Shown: positions 9,246 to 17,912, counted from the stretch's first letter. The stretch is 64,000 nt of DNA from Amycolatopsis xylanica (GCF_900107045.1 NZ_FNON01000001.1:124001-188000), one strand, 5' to 3'. Made by a program: numbers and translations. Notes: generated from the letters alone by a model not told the origin.

Positions 9246-11087
9246 ATGGTAAGAAAAGCTTTCGCCGCGCTGGGCGCGGTGCTGATCACGTTAGGGCTGC
9301 TGGCGACGCCGGCGTCGGCCCGGCTGCTGCCGCTGGCCCCGCTCCAGACGCTCACCTGGACCGCGAACAACAGTGTCACCGCGTACGCGTCCGCGCCGGC
9401 GACGGCCGTCGCGGGTGAGACCACGATCGTCTTCGAGAACAGCGAGGCGACCGGCAACACCTCCGGGATGTCGCACACGCTGACCTTCGACACCACGACC
9501 GACGGCTACAACCACAACGTGACGACGAACATCGTGGCGAACCCGTTCGACCCGACGAACGGCCGCCACGAGGTCACCGTGACCCTGCTGCCCGGAAAAT
9601 ACCGGTACTTCTGCGCCTTCCCCGGCCACGAGACGATGACCGGCGAGCTGATCGTCACCGACGGCGGTGGGGGTGACACGACTCCGCCGACGGTCACCGC
9701 GGCGGTGACGGGCCAGAAGGACCCGCAGGGCAACTACATCAAGTCGGCCAGTGTGACGCTGACCGCGACCGACACCCAGTCCGGCGTGGCCAAGACCGAG
9801 TACAAAGTAGACAGTGGGGCCTGGACCGCGTACACCGCGCCGGTCACGGTCTCCACACTCGGCGCGCACATGGTCCATTACCGGGCCACGGACGTCGCCG
9901 GGAACACGTCGCCGGAAGGCATGGCGTCGTTCACGATCGTCGACGGTCCCGCGCAGGACACCACGCCGCCGACGGTCACGGCCGCGCTGACAGGGCAGCG
10001 CGATCCTCAGGGCAACTACGTCGAGGTGGCCACGGTTTCGCTGACCGCCACCGACGCGGAGTCCGGTGTGGACAAGGTCGAGTACCAGCTCGACGGCGGT
10101 GCGTGGACCGCGTACACGGCGGCCGTCGCGGTGAACACCGCGGGCATGCACATGTTCCACTACCGCGCCACGGACAAGGCGGGCAACACCTCGCCGGAGG
10201 GCATGTCCCACTTCACGGTCGTGAAGAGCGACACGACCGCGCCCACCGTTTCGGCCGCCGTCGACGGCACCAAGGACGGTGACGGCAACTACGTCGGCAA
10301 GGCCACGGTCACGGTGGCGGCCACGGACGCCGGTTCCGGCGTCGGCACCATCGAGTACAAAGTGGACGGTGGCGCGTGGACCGCTTACGCCGCGCCGTTC
10401 CCGGTGTCCACGGCTGGCGCGCACACGGTGACCTTCCGCGCGACCGACAAGGCGGGCAATGTCTCACCCGAGGGCACGGTGACGTTCACCGTGGTCGCGG
10501 GCGATGACACGACGGCGCCGACGGTCGCGGCCGCGGTGACCGGCGACCAGGACGCCAACTGGTCCTATGTCGGCAAAGCGACGGTCACGGTGACCGCCGC
10601 CGACTCCGGCTCCGGCGTCGCCTCGATCGAGTACAAACTGGACAGTGGCTTGTGGACCGTCTACCCGGCGCCGATCGTGGTGACGGCGCTGGGTTCGCAC
10701 GTGCTCAAGTACCGCGCGACCGACAAGGCGGGCAACGTCGCGGCCGAGCAGTCGGGCAGCTTCAAGGTGGTCCAGATCGGGCCGAGGCCGGACGCCTGCC
10801 CCGACTCGGACGTCCGCGAGACGGTCGTCATCGGCGACATCGACAGCCAGGTCGAGAACATCGACACCGGCAACGGCTGCACGATCAACGACATCATCGC
10901 CGAGAACGCCGAATACGCGTCGCACGACAGCTTCGTGCGCCACGTCAAGGCGGTCACCGCCGAGCTGGTCGACAACGGCGTCCTCTCCTCGGACGACCGC
11001 GGCCGCATCGTCACGGCGGCACTCGAGTCCAGCGTCGGCGGCTCGCCGTCCTCGCTCCCGGATTCGGCCCGCTCCAACGTCGTCTGA
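9246..11087 (+). CDS. Secreted cupredoxin with four Ig-like repeats and a two-Cys C-terminal domain
   Basis: A 613-aa secreted protein. A Sec signal (MVRKAFAALGAV..., cleavage near PASA-RL) precedes a plastocyanin-like domain (about 30-140). Its type 1 copper ligands are visible: MSHTLTFD early, then FCAFPGHETM giving Cys, His and Met. Four ~90-aa repeats follow (about 143-520), each beginning near DTTPPTV or DTTAPTV and containing a TATD/AATD...SGV, EYKVDGGAWTAY, HYRATDKAGNTSPEG pattern typical of bacterial Ig-like adhesive modules. The last ~80 residues (from CPDSDV) resemble the two-Cys domain near the C-terminus of the preceding protein. It may tether a copper electron carrier to wall or substrate and partner the exported copper oxidase and PQQ-type enzyme upstream. 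That partnership is inference. Confidence 0.82.
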   Translation: MVRKAFAALGAVLITLGLLATPASARLLPLAPLQTLTWTANNSVTAYASAPATAVAGETTIVFENSEATGNTSGMSHTLTFDTTTDGYNHNVTTNIVANPFDPTNGRHEVTVTLLPGKYRYFCAFPGHETMTGELIVTDGGGGDTTPPTVTAAVTGQKDPQGNYIKSASVTLTATDTQSGVAKTEYKVDSGAWTAYTAPVTVSTLGAHMVHYRATDVAGNTSPEGMASFTIVDGPAQDTTPPTVTAALTGQRDPQGNYVEVATVSLTATDAESGVDKVEYQLDGGAWTAYTAAVAVNTAGMHMFHYRATDKAGNTSPEGMSHFTVVKSDTTAPTVSAAVDGTKDGDGNYVGKATVTVAATDAGSGVGTIEYKVDGGAWTAYAAPFPVSTAGAHTVTFRATDKAGNVSPEGTVTFTVVAGDDTTAPTVAAAVTGDQDANWSYVGKATVTVTAADSGSGVASIEYKLDSGLWTVYPAPIVVTALGSHVLKYRATDKAGNVAAEQSGSFKVVQIGPRPDACPDSDVRETVVIGDIDSQVENIDTGNGCTINDIIAENAEYASHDSFVRHVKAVTAELVDNGVLSSDDRGRIVTAALESSVGGSPSSLPDSARSNVV

Positions 11088-11135
11088 GGTCGTGAGTGGT
11101 GTGGCCGGTTCTAACCGGCCATACCACTCACGACC
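11088..11135. terminator. GGTTCTAACC-type gene-end hairpin, copy 1
   Basis: A 23-bp inverted repeat with one mismatch, centred on GGTTCTAACC, begins directly after the TGA of the cupredoxin gene and is followed by CCCCTC. It shares the outer GTCGTGAGTG and inner GGCCGGTTCTAACCGGCC with hairpins at 12697 and 22830, so it is a repeated element that probably works as a terminator in both directions. Confidence 0.75.
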
Positions 11136-11261
11136 CCCTCGTCACGTTAGGCGACAGGCGACGTTCGGAGGGTGTCGGAAGGGGTCGAATCGGTCATAAG
11201 ATCACACTGGCGCCCAAAGATGTCGACACCGCTCAGCACGTACAGACCCGAGGAGTAGAAC

Positions 11262-11816
11262 GTGCTTCGACGTACTTTCGCCGGTGTTCTGGCCGGCGCC
11301 GCCTTGGCGCTGCCCCTGGTCGCGGTCTCCGCGACGCCCGCCGCCGCGGCCCCCGAGATCCTCGCCACCACCCTCACCTACGACGACAGCCAGGCCGGGG
11401 AGTTCAAGACCCAGGTCGCGGCGGGCGTCAACGTCTGGAACACCAGCGTCACCAACGTCCGGATCGTCAAGGCCACCCCCGGCCAGCGCGTGAACATCCG
11501 GGTCGTCGCCACCGACGGCTGGCCGCAGGCCAACCTCGGCCCGGTCCGCCCCACCGGGACGGCGACCGTCTGGATGGGCCGGGAGGCCGTCAACCAGGGC
11601 TACAACGTGGTGCGCATCGCGGCCCACGAGATCGGCCACACCCTGGGCCTGCCCGACATCAAGCCGGGTCCCTGCTCGTCGCTGATGTCGGGCTCGACCG
11701 GCGGCGTCAGCTGCCAGAACACCAATCCCAACTCGAGCGAGGCCGCCCGCGTCCAGCGCAACTACGCGGGCACGGCGGCCGTCTCGACGAACGCGGTCCT
11801 CACCGACGCGGCCTGA
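11262..11816 (+). CDS. Snapalysin-type zinc metalloprotease (M7), secreted
   Basis: A 184-aa small secreted protease. The first ~28 residues form a Sec signal (LAGAALALPLVAV, cleavage near AAAAPEI). The zinc motif HEIGHTLGLPD lies at about 122-132; the aspartate after the third-ligand region is characteristic of snapalysin rather than the astacin or matrixin types. A short Cys pair (PCSSLMSG...VSCQ) and the methionine of an SLMSG turn follow. Size matches the family. GTG is the start, with AGGAG six bases upstream. A LysR-type gene often accompanies snapalysins in Streptomyces but none is present here. It probably degrades extracellular protein such as casein-like substrates. Confidence 0.88.
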   Translation: MLRRTFAGVLAGAALALPLVAVSATPAAAAPEILATTLTYDDSQAGEFKTQVAAGVNVWNTSVTNVRIVKATPGQRVNIRVVATDGWPQANLGPVRPTGTATVWMGREAVNQGYNVVRIAAHEIGHTLGLPDIKPGPCSSLMSGSTGGVSCQNTNPNSSEAARVQRNYAGTAAVSTNAVLTDAA

Positions 11817-11841
11817 CCCGTTTCGCGCTCATCGCGTGCCT

Positions 11842-12681
11842 TCACGCGATGAGCGCGACCAGGGTGGTGCCGCGTTCGAACCGCCCGCTCTCGATGAGGG
11901 CGTAGAGCCCGTACATCATCTTGGCCTCGTATACCCAGTCGAGGGCGGCCTGCTCGAAGCTCGCGATGAACTCGTCCAATTCCGGTTTCCGCTTGGCGTA
12001 TCCGCCGAAGTGGAAATCGAGTTCGATCGACCAATTCCCGGTGGTTTCCCCGAAGGCCGCTTTTTGGAGCGCCTTGACGTCGTCGTTGAGAAACCCGGCC
12101 CCTTTCAGCACCGCGAACCCGAGCGCCCGCTGGTGCGCGGCGAGCCCTTTTGCCACCCCGGCGAGCGTGCTGCCCGTCCCGCAGGCGCAGCAGAGCACGT
12201 CGAAGTCGACACCGATCTCGCCGACGAGTTCCCGGCAGCCCCGGACCCCGTGCGCGTTCGCCCCGCCTTCGGGGATCACGTAGGCGTCGCCGAACTCGAG
12301 CCGGTGCTTCTCGCGGTAGGTCTCGCGGTCGACGTACTCGAGCCGCATGCCGGTGCGTTCGGCGTAGGCCAGCGAATCATTGAGCGGCTCGTGCTTCTCG
12401 CCGCGGATGATCCCGACGGTCTCGAACCCGAAGTGCCGCCCGGCCGCGGCCACCGCCCGGATGTGGTTCGAGTAGGCCCCGCCGAACGTCACCAGCGTCG
12501 ACGCGCCCTGCTCCCTGGCGGCGGCGACGTTGTACTTGAGCTTGCGCCACTTGTTGCCCGGGAACTCCGGATGGATCAGATCGTCCCGCTTGAGCCAGAC
12601 CCGGACCCCATGCCTGGCCACCCGCTCGTCCTCAAGCTCGACCAGGGGCGACGGCAGCCTCAGCCCGGCCACGTTCTCCAC
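11842..12681 (-). CDS. PLP-dependent ACC deaminase / D-cysteine desulfhydrase family enzyme
   Basis: A 279-aa fold-type II PLP enzyme. The PLP lysine lies in the GNKWRKLKYN segment (about 43-52). The substrate/PLP loop FGGAYSNHIRA (about 66-76) and the phosphate-binding CGTGSTLAG (about 168-176) are intact. It is slightly shorter than well-studied ACC deaminases (~340 aa). Members cleave 1-aminocyclopropane-1-carboxylate or D-cysteine to ammonia and an oxo-acid; which one cannot be decided. The GTG start begins the conserved N-terminus. It is convergent with the protease gene, with 25 bases between stops, and is separated from the membrane phosphatase gene upstream by a terminator hairpin, so it is probably monocistronic. 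Confidence 0.83.
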   Translation of the reverse strand: MENVAGLRLPSPLVELEDERVARHGVRVWLKRDDLIHPEFPGNKWRKLKYNVAAAREQGASTLVTFGGAYSNHIRAVAAAGRHFGFETVGIIRGEKHEPLNDSLAYAERTGMRLEYVDRETYREKHRLEFGDAYVIPEGGANAHGVRGCRELVGEIGVDFDVLCCACGTGSTLAGVAKGLAAHQRALGFAVLKGAGFLNDDVKALQKAAFGETTGNWSIELDFHFGGYAKRKPELDEFIASFEQAALDWVYEAKMMYGLYALIESGRFERGTTLVALIA

Positions 12682-12696
12682 GCACCCACCGTATGG

Positions 12697-12744
12697 GGTC
12701 GTGAGTGTTCCGGCCGGTTCTAACCGGCCTAAACACTCACGACC
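12697..12744. terminator. GGTTCTAACC-type gene-end hairpin, copy 2
   Basis: A 23-bp inverted repeat with two central mismatches, between the stop of the membrane phosphatase-like gene (12748) and the start of the PLP enzyme gene (12681), both on the minus strand. Its left 24 bases are identical to the reverse complement of the half-element at 55466-55489. Confidence 0.7.
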
Positions 12745-12747
12745 AGC

Positions 12748-14376
12748 TCAATGCGCGGGCGGGGGAGAAGGCGCGGGCGGGCTGAAGGCCGTCAGGAACC
12801 GGTCGCGGAAAGCGTTCATCGGCCAGACCGGAGCGCCGGGCGCGGGCTTGAGCCCGTCCGTCCAGCCCCAGCCCGAGATGCGGTCCAGCACCGACGGATC
12901 GCGGGCCACGATCGTGATCGGCACGTCCCGCCCGGCGTTCTCCCCGGTGACCATCGCGTTGGGCTGATGGTCGCCGAGGAACACCAGCACCAGGTTGTTG
13001 TCGCCATACGTCTTCACGTACGAGATCAGCGAACCCAGCGAGTATTCGATCGACTTGCGGTAGTCCGCGCGCACCACCGCCGGGTCACGCGAGTAGATCG
13101 CGTCGTGCGGGTCGTCGCCGGTGGTCATCGGCGCGTAGACCGAGCCGTCGCCGACCTGGTCCCAGCCGATCAGATGCGGCAGCGGCGTCCACGGCAAATG
13201 GCTCGACACCAACGGAATCGTCGCCATCACCGGCGCATGGCGGCCAGTGTGCTCATCGCGCTGGAACGCCGAAAGCGTGTACTGATCCGGCATGGTCGCG
13301 TAGCTGAAACGAGGCCCGCGATAGCCGAGGTCGTCGGCCGCGTAAATCCGGTCGTACCCGAAGAACTGGCCCTCCGGCCAAGCCCGCGTGATCCCCGGCA
13401 TGACCCCGACCGAACGCCAGTCCGCGCGCTGGAAGGCCCGGTTCAGCGTCAGCCGGTCGCTCGCCACCAGCGTTTGGTAGCGCTGCTGGTTGTCGACCTT
13501 CAGCCCGGACAGGAACGTCGCCTGCGCCATCCAGCTGCCGCCACCCGAAACCGGCGACGTCAGGAACGCGCTCCGCGACGAATAACCCAACGAACGCAGC
13601 GTGGTGGTTCCCTCGTCGAGCACCTGGCCGACCTGCCACGCCATCTCGGGATGTTCGAGCGCCACCCGGCCGTAGCTTTCGACGAACGACACGATCACGT
13701 CCTTGCCGCGCAAGGCCGTCAGGAGATCGCGGGCCGGGGTGTCGCGGAACGCGTCGACGGCGGCCTCCGCCGCGAACTCCGAGCGGTCGCGGAGGCCCGC
13801 GTTCACCTGGCGGGCATGCGCGCTGACCAGGTTCGCCGCGTTCGTGGACATGATCGGCACGCCCGGCACCGTGAGCGTGAACGACACGACCGCGAGCACC
13901 GCGACCGAGCGCAAGACCACCGGACGGCGCCGGACGACCGCGCGGCTCAGGCGCAGCACCGACCACGTCGAAGCCACGACCAGGCCCGCGACCAGCACCA
14001 GCGCCAGCACGACCAGGCCGATCGCGGCGGTGCGGCCTGAGGTCACGTCGACGTACTCGACGCCGGGTCCGAAAAGCGGCCAGTCCAGCACCAGGTCGAA
14101 CGGGCGGAACAGCACCGCGTCGAAGCCGATGTCCAGGATCTTCACGACCGCGAGCAGGCCGAGCGCGATGCCGCCTGCCACCGCGGCCACGCGGCGGGCA
14201 CGGTCGGGGAGCGCCAGCAGCACCACCACGCCGATGAGGCCTTCGATCGGGACGCGCAGGAACGCGGCCGGGGTCAGCTGGTCGAGGTGGGTGGGCGCGG
14301 TGAGCACGACGAGCACCAGCAGGCCCGCGAGCACGGTCAAGACGCGTGCCGGCCAGGGACCTTTCAAAAACGCCAA
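12748..14376 (-). CDS. Membrane-anchored alkaline phosphatase-superfamily (sulfatase/LtaS-like) enzyme
   Basis: A 542-aa protein with about five N-terminal membrane segments (residues 10-195) and an extracytoplasmic hydrolase/transferase domain. Domain landmarks are VIVSFVESYGR (about 229-239), TSPVSGGGSWMAQATFLSG with the candidate nucleophile Ser/Thr, VSSHLPW, and the late metal motif GDHQPN. The layout resembles LtaS and sulfatase-like phosphoglycerol transferases. No CxPxR formylglycine motif was seen, so a true sulfatase is unlikely. The start is TTG behind GAGAGAGG. It is divergent from the RibD-C gene and flanks a locus containing a CDP-alcohol phosphatidyltransferase, so it may hydrolyse or transfer a phospho-head group of a modified lipid. 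That role is inference. Confidence 0.75.
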   Translation of the reverse strand: MAFLKGPWPARVLTVLAGLLVLVVLTAPTHLDQLTPAAFLRVPIEGLIGVVVLLALPDRARRVAAVAGGIALGLLAVVKILDIGFDAVLFRPFDLVLDWPLFGPGVEYVDVTSGRTAAIGLVVLALVLVAGLVVASTWSVLRLSRAVVRRRPVVLRSVAVLAVVSFTLTVPGVPIMSTNAANLVSAHARQVNAGLRDRSEFAAEAAVDAFRDTPARDLLTALRGKDVIVSFVESYGRVALEHPEMAWQVGQVLDEGTTTLRSLGYSSRSAFLTSPVSGGGSWMAQATFLSGLKVDNQQRYQTLVASDRLTLNRAFQRADWRSVGVMPGITRAWPEGQFFGYDRIYAADDLGYRGPRFSYATMPDQYTLSAFQRDEHTGRHAPVMATIPLVSSHLPWTPLPHLIGWDQVGDGSVYAPMTTGDDPHDAIYSRDPAVVRADYRKSIEYSLGSLISYVKTYGDNNLVLVFLGDHQPNAMVTGENAGRDVPITIVARDPSVLDRISGWGWTDGLKPAPGAPVWPMNAFRDRFLTAFSPPAPSPPPAH

Positions 14377-14450
14377 TGCTTTGCCTCTCTCGGTACTGCC
14401 CTTAGATACGTGCGCGGCTACTTCTCAGTTCAATGGGTACCGTGTGAGTC

Positions 14451-15125
14451 GTGACTCGTCCGTATGTGCTGCTGAGCGTCGCCGTCAGCGTCGACGGCCA
14501 CATCGACGACCTCAGCGCGGTCCGGTTCCCGTTGTCCAACGCCGAGGATTTCGATCGTGTCGACCAGATCCGCGCCGAATCGGGCGCCATCCTGATCGGC
14601 GCCGAGACGGTGCGGACGGACAATCCGCGCCTGCTCGTCAACTGTGCCGAACGGCGGTCGGACCGCGTCGCGAGCGGGCGGCCCGAATATCCGCTGAAGG
14701 TCACGGTCACCAGGTCGGGTGACCTCGGCCGGGACCTGAAGTTCTGGCACTGCGGTGGCCGGAAACTGGTGTACACCACGGATTCCGGCGAGCGGGCGCT
14801 CAAGCTCGACGACCTGGCCGACGTCGTCTCGCTGGGCGGGTCCATCGATTTCGGCGCGCTGCTGGACGATCTCGGCGCACGCGGCGTCGACCGCCTGATG
14901 GTCGAGGGCGGCGCGAGCATCCACACCGCGTTCTTGGCCGCCGGACTGGCCGACGAGGTCCGGATGGCGGTCGCGCCGATGCTCATCGGCCAGGCCGCCG
15001 CGCCACGCTTCCTCCAGCCCGCCGAATTCCCCGGCGGGCCCGCACGCCGGTTCCACCTCGAAGACGTGGTGAAACTCGGTGACGTCGCCGTGCTGCGCTA
15101 CTTCCCGAAGATCACGAGCGGCTGA
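14451..15125 (+). CDS. RibD C-terminal-type (dihydrofolate reductase fold) reductase, stand-alone
   Basis: A 224-aa NADPH-dependent reductase of the RibD_C fold lacking the deaminase half of bacterial RibD. Landmarks are RPYVLLSVAVSVDG (3-16), the GAETVRTDNP loop (about 50-59) and MVEGGASIHTAFL (about 154-166), all typical of ribosyl side-chain reductases. Stand-alone RibD_C proteins reduce the ribosylamino-pyrimidine to a ribitylamino-pyrimidine in archaea (ArfC). The GTG start directly follows a short divergent promoter region shared with the membrane phosphatase gene. Its stop overlaps the convergent DoxX-like gene by 14 bases. With the GTP cyclohydrolase II and creatininase-family genes of this locus it could form an archaeal-style route from GTP. 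Confidence 0.82.
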   Translation: MTRPYVLLSVAVSVDGHIDDLSAVRFPLSNAEDFDRVDQIRAESGAILIGAETVRTDNPRLLVNCAERRSDRVASGRPEYPLKVTVTRSGDLGRDLKFWHCGGRKLVYTTDSGERALKLDDLADVVSLGGSIDFGALLDDLGARGVDRLMVEGGASIHTAFLAAGLADEVRMAVAPMLIGQAAAPRFLQPAEFPGGPARRFHLEDVVKLGDVAVLRYFPKITSG

Positions 15126-15495
15126 CCAGCGCCTTGATCGTGTCCCGGCGGAACCACGCGATCACCGCGGCCGCGGCGAGCAGGATCGCGGGCAGCATCG
15201 GGCCACCCTTGGCCAGCAGGAACAGTTCCGTCCCGACCGCGCCGGCCATGACGCCGACCAGCCCCAGCGCCGCGAGCCCGCACAGGCGCGGGATCAGCAA
15301 GCCGAGACCGCCCGCGATCTCCAGCACGCCGGTGACGTACCGCAGCCACTGGCCGAAGCCGATCTCGTCGAACTTCTTCACGTAGTTGTCGCCGAACAGC
15401 GTGTACCCGCTGTAGATGATGTAGGCGGCGAGCGCCACCTGCAGCACCCACAGCACCACGTTGCCGATACGGACGGCGGCTTTTGCCTCAGACAC
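15112..15495 (-). CDS. DoxX-like small membrane protein
   Basis: A 127-aa integral membrane protein with four predicted helices (about 10-30, 48-68, 73-93, 100-115) and the DoxX-type segment VTGVLEIAGGLGLLIP. The GTG start is preceded by AAGGA at good spacing and lies inside the last 8 bases of the upstream CDP-alcohol phosphatidyltransferase gene, so the two are translationally coupled. DoxX-like proteins are linked to thiol or quinone redox at the membrane, but no specific function can be assigned. Confidence 0.75.
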   Translation of the reverse strand: MSEAKAAVRIGNVVLWVLQVALAAYIIYSGYTLFGDNYVKKFDEIGFGQWLRYVTGVLEIAGGLGLLIPRLCGLAALGLVGVMAGAVGTELFLLAKGGPMLPAILLAAAAVIAWFRRDTIKALVSRS

Positions 15496-16222
15496 GGGAA
15501 CATCCTTCCACCACGGACGAGTTGGACACCATTCGAGAACGCCAGAGCGAGACCACATCGCGGCCGAACGACCACACGAGCAGCGCGAGCGCGAGCCCGG
15601 CCAGGTACCCGGCGTGCGGGAGCAGCCCCGACGCCGCCACGACCAGGAGAATTCCTTGAAGCGCGGCCACTGTCTTGCGCGCGTAGCTCGGCTTCAGTTC
15701 GCCGGTGAGCCACGGCAGCACCCAGGACGCCGCCACGAACACGTACCGCATCGCGCCGATCGCCAGCACCCACGGCCCGTGCGCGAACGCGACGTGCACG
15801 CTCAGCACCAGGATCAGGAATGCGTCGACCTCCATGTCGAACCGCGCGCCCAGCGCCGATGCGGTGCCCGTGCGCCGCGCGACCTGCCCGTCGACGAAAT
15901 CGAGCGCCAGCGCCACCGCGGTGAACGTGACGAGCACCGTGGTCGCGTCCGACCGCTGCGCCACCAGCGCGGTCACCGCGCCGACGAGCACGCCCCGTGC
16001 GAGGGTGACCCGGTCGGCCGGTCCCAGCGAGCGGGTGCCCGACCGGTCCATCGCGTAGCTGAGGAGAACCCAGGTGGCGAGCCCGTACGCCAGCCCGGCG
16101 AGCCAGCCCGCCGTGCCCAGCCCGGCCGTCGCGCCGAGCACGCCCAGCAGGAGGACCTGCAGGCCCGCCCAGGCGCCTTGCTCTTCTACGGCGGGCGCCG
16201 GGCTGTGCTGAAGTGTGACCAT
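15488..16222 (-). CDS. CDP-alcohol phosphatidyltransferase family membrane enzyme
   Basis: A 244-aa polytopic protein with the family signature DFVDGQVAR followed by GARFDMEVDA (D-x2-D-G-x2-A-R-x8-G-x3-D-x3-D, about 110-134). It transfers a phosphate-linked head group from a CDP-activated lipid or alcohol to an acceptor alcohol at the membrane. The ATG at 16222 begins a cytoplasmic N-tail before the first helix. It is divergent from the MDR dehydrogenase gene (27 bases between starts) and coupled to the DoxX-like gene. In this locus it could attach a phospholipid head group to the pathway product or use an unusual polyol; neither is proven. Confidence 0.85.
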   Translation of the reverse strand: MVTLQHSPAPAVEEQGAWAGLQVLLLGVLGATAGLGTAGWLAGLAYGLATWVLLSYAMDRSGTRSLGPADRVTLARGVLVGAVTALVAQRSDATTVLVTFTAVALALDFVDGQVARRTGTASALGARFDMEVDAFLILVLSVHVAFAHGPWVLAIGAMRYVFVAASWVLPWLTGELKPSYARKTVAALQGILLVVAASGLLPHAGYLAGLALALLVWSFGRDVVSLWRSRMVSNSSVVEGCSRV

Positions 16223-16249
16223 TGTGGACCGCTTTCTCGGAGGTTGTAG

Positions 16250-17227
16250 ATGACACGACAGGCACGGGCCTTTTGGTTCAACGGATCCGGAAAAAGTGAG
16301 ATCCGGTCCGTCACACTGCCCGCGTCCGCCGAGGGCGAGGCGCTGGTCCGCACGCTCTTCACCGGCGTGAGCAGGGGAACCGAGGCGCTCGTCTTCCGTG
16401 GTGAGGTCCCGGAGAACCAGTACGAGGTCATGCGCGCGCCGTTCCAGGAGGGTGACTTCCCGTGGCCGGTCAAATACGGGTACCTCAATGTGGGTGTGGT
16501 CGAAACAGGCCGGTTGACCGGCCGGACCGTCTTCTGCCTCTATCCACATCAGACGCATTACGTCGTCCCCGAGTCGGCTTTGACGCTGGTGCCGGACACC
16601 GTCCCGCCGGAACGCGCGGTGCTCGCCGGGACGGTCGAGACCGCCGTCAACGCCGTCTGGGACGCGAAACCGCTGATCGGGGACCGGATCGCGGTCGTCG
16701 GCGGCGGCATGGTCGGCGCGAGCGTCGCCGCGGTGCTGGCGAAATTCCCCGGCGCCAGGGTGCAGCTGGTCGACGCCGATCCCGGCCGGGCGGCCATCGC
16801 GGACCGGCTGGGCGTCGGCTTCGCGGACCCGAAAGCCGCCTTGGGATCATGCGACCTCGTCGTGCACGCCAGCGCGTCGGAGGCGGGGCTGGAGACGGCG
16901 CTCGGCCTGCTCGCGCCGGAAGGCACGGTCATCGAGCTGAGCTGGTACGGCGACCGCCGGATCAGCGTGCCGCTCGGCGAGTTCTTCCACTCACGGCGGC
17001 TGACCGTGCGCAGCAGCCAGGTCGGCACGGTCGCCCGCCCGGACCGGACGTATGCCGACCGCATGGCACTCGCGCTCGATCTGCTCGCCGACCCGGTGTT
17101 CGACACGCTGGTCACCGGGGAAAGCCCGTTCGACGAGCTGCCGTCGGTGCTGCCCCGGCTGGCGAGCGGCGAGCTTCCGGCCCTCTGCCACCGGATTGAC
17201 TACCGTCGTGAGCATGCTTCCTCGTGA
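16250..17227 (+). CDS. Zinc-type (MDR) alcohol/sugar dehydrogenase
   Basis: A 325-aa medium-chain dehydrogenase. The Rossmann motif is VVGGGMVGASVAAVL (about 149-163), ending at VDADPG. The catalytic domain begins with FTGVSRGTEALVFRGE; the usual structural Cys4 zinc lobe is missing, as in the short subgroup that includes polyol and bacteriochlorophyllide dehydrogenase relatives. GGAGG lies six bases before the ATG. It overlaps the creatininase-family gene by 14 bases, so they form an operon. A polyol or ribityl-like side chain is a reasonable substrate guess. Confidence 0.8.
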   Translation: MTRQARAFWFNGSGKSEIRSVTLPASAEGEALVRTLFTGVSRGTEALVFRGEVPENQYEVMRAPFQEGDFPWPVKYGYLNVGVVETGRLTGRTVFCLYPHQTHYVVPESALTLVPDTVPPERAVLAGTVETAVNAVWDAKPLIGDRIAVVGGGMVGASVAAVLAKFPGARVQLVDADPGRAAIADRLGVGFADPKAALGSCDLVVHASASEAGLETALGLLAPEGTVIELSWYGDRRISVPLGEFFHSRRLTVRSSQVGTVARPDRTYADRMALALDLLADPVFDTLVTGESPFDELPSVLPRLASGELPALCHRIDYRREHASS

Positions 17228-17912
17228 CACCACGGCCGACGTGCGCGACCGCCGGGCGGCCGTGGCGGTGCTGCCGGTCGGCAGCTTCGAACAACACGGC
17301 CCGTACCTGCCGCTGACCACCGACACGGTCATCGCCTGCGCCATCGCCGACGCGATCGCGGCCGCCTACCCGGTCCAGCCGCTCCCGCCGATCACGATCT
17401 CGTGCTCGCAGGAACACGCGTCCTGGCCCGGCACGGTGAGCATTTCGGCGAAAACGCTCATCACGGTCATCGAAGACATCGCCGCGTCGCTGCGGCTTTC
17501 CGGCGTCGAGAACCTGGTGCTGGTCAACGGCCACGGCGGCAACTACGTGCTGCGCAACATCGTTCAGGAGTCGCGCGGCCGGATGGCGCTGTTCCCGGGC
17601 ACCCACGACTGGGACACCGCACGCGCCGCGGCCGGTATCGAGACGTCGTCGTACGCCGACATGCACGCGGGCGAGCTGGAGACGTCGATCCTGCTGCACG
17701 CGCATCCGGAACTGCTCCGGCCCGGCTTCGAGACGAGTGATCACGACAGCGGCCCGCGTCCGCACATGCTGACCCACGGCCTGGCGCCGTACACGGCTTC
17801 CGGGGTCGTCGGGCGGCCTTCGCTGGCGTCAGCCCGCAAAGGCGAGGGCCTTCTCGGTGCGCTGACCAGTGCTTTCGCGGACTACCTCGGGCTTTTCGAG
17901 CCTGCGGAATAA
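17214..17912 (+). CDS. Creatininase-family amidohydrolase (ArfB/MftE-like)
   Basis: A 232-aa metalloamidase. Metal and catalytic motifs are intact: GSFEQHGPYLPLTTD (Glu, His, Asp; about 22-36), SQEHASWPGT (about 64-73), NGHGGN (about 104-109) and HAGELETS (about 145-152). The family includes creatininase, the mycofactocin peptidase MftE and archaeal ArfB, which removes the formyl group from the first GTP-derived pyrimidine. Among GTP-cyclohydrolase-like and RibD_C genes, an ArfB-type deformylase role is the most economical reading. ATG 17214 or an in-frame GTG two codons earlier could be the start. Its 3' end overlaps the convergent membrane-protein gene by 84 bases. Confidence 0.83.
   Translation: MLPRDTTADVRDRRAAVAVLPVGSFEQHGPYLPLTTDTVIACAIADAIAAAYPVQPLPPITISCSQEHASWPGTVSISAKTLITVIEDIAASLRLSGVENLVLVNGHGGNYVLRNIVQESRGRMALFPGTHDWDTARAAAGIETSSYADMHAGELETSILLHAHPELLRPGFETSDHDSGPRPHMLTHGLAPYTASGVVGRPSLASARKGEGLLGALTSAFADYLGLFEPAE

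Noticed and set aside
12748..14376. True sulfatase
   Set aside because: No CxPxR/SxPxR formylglycine motif was found and the N-terminal helices fit LtaS-type enzymes better.
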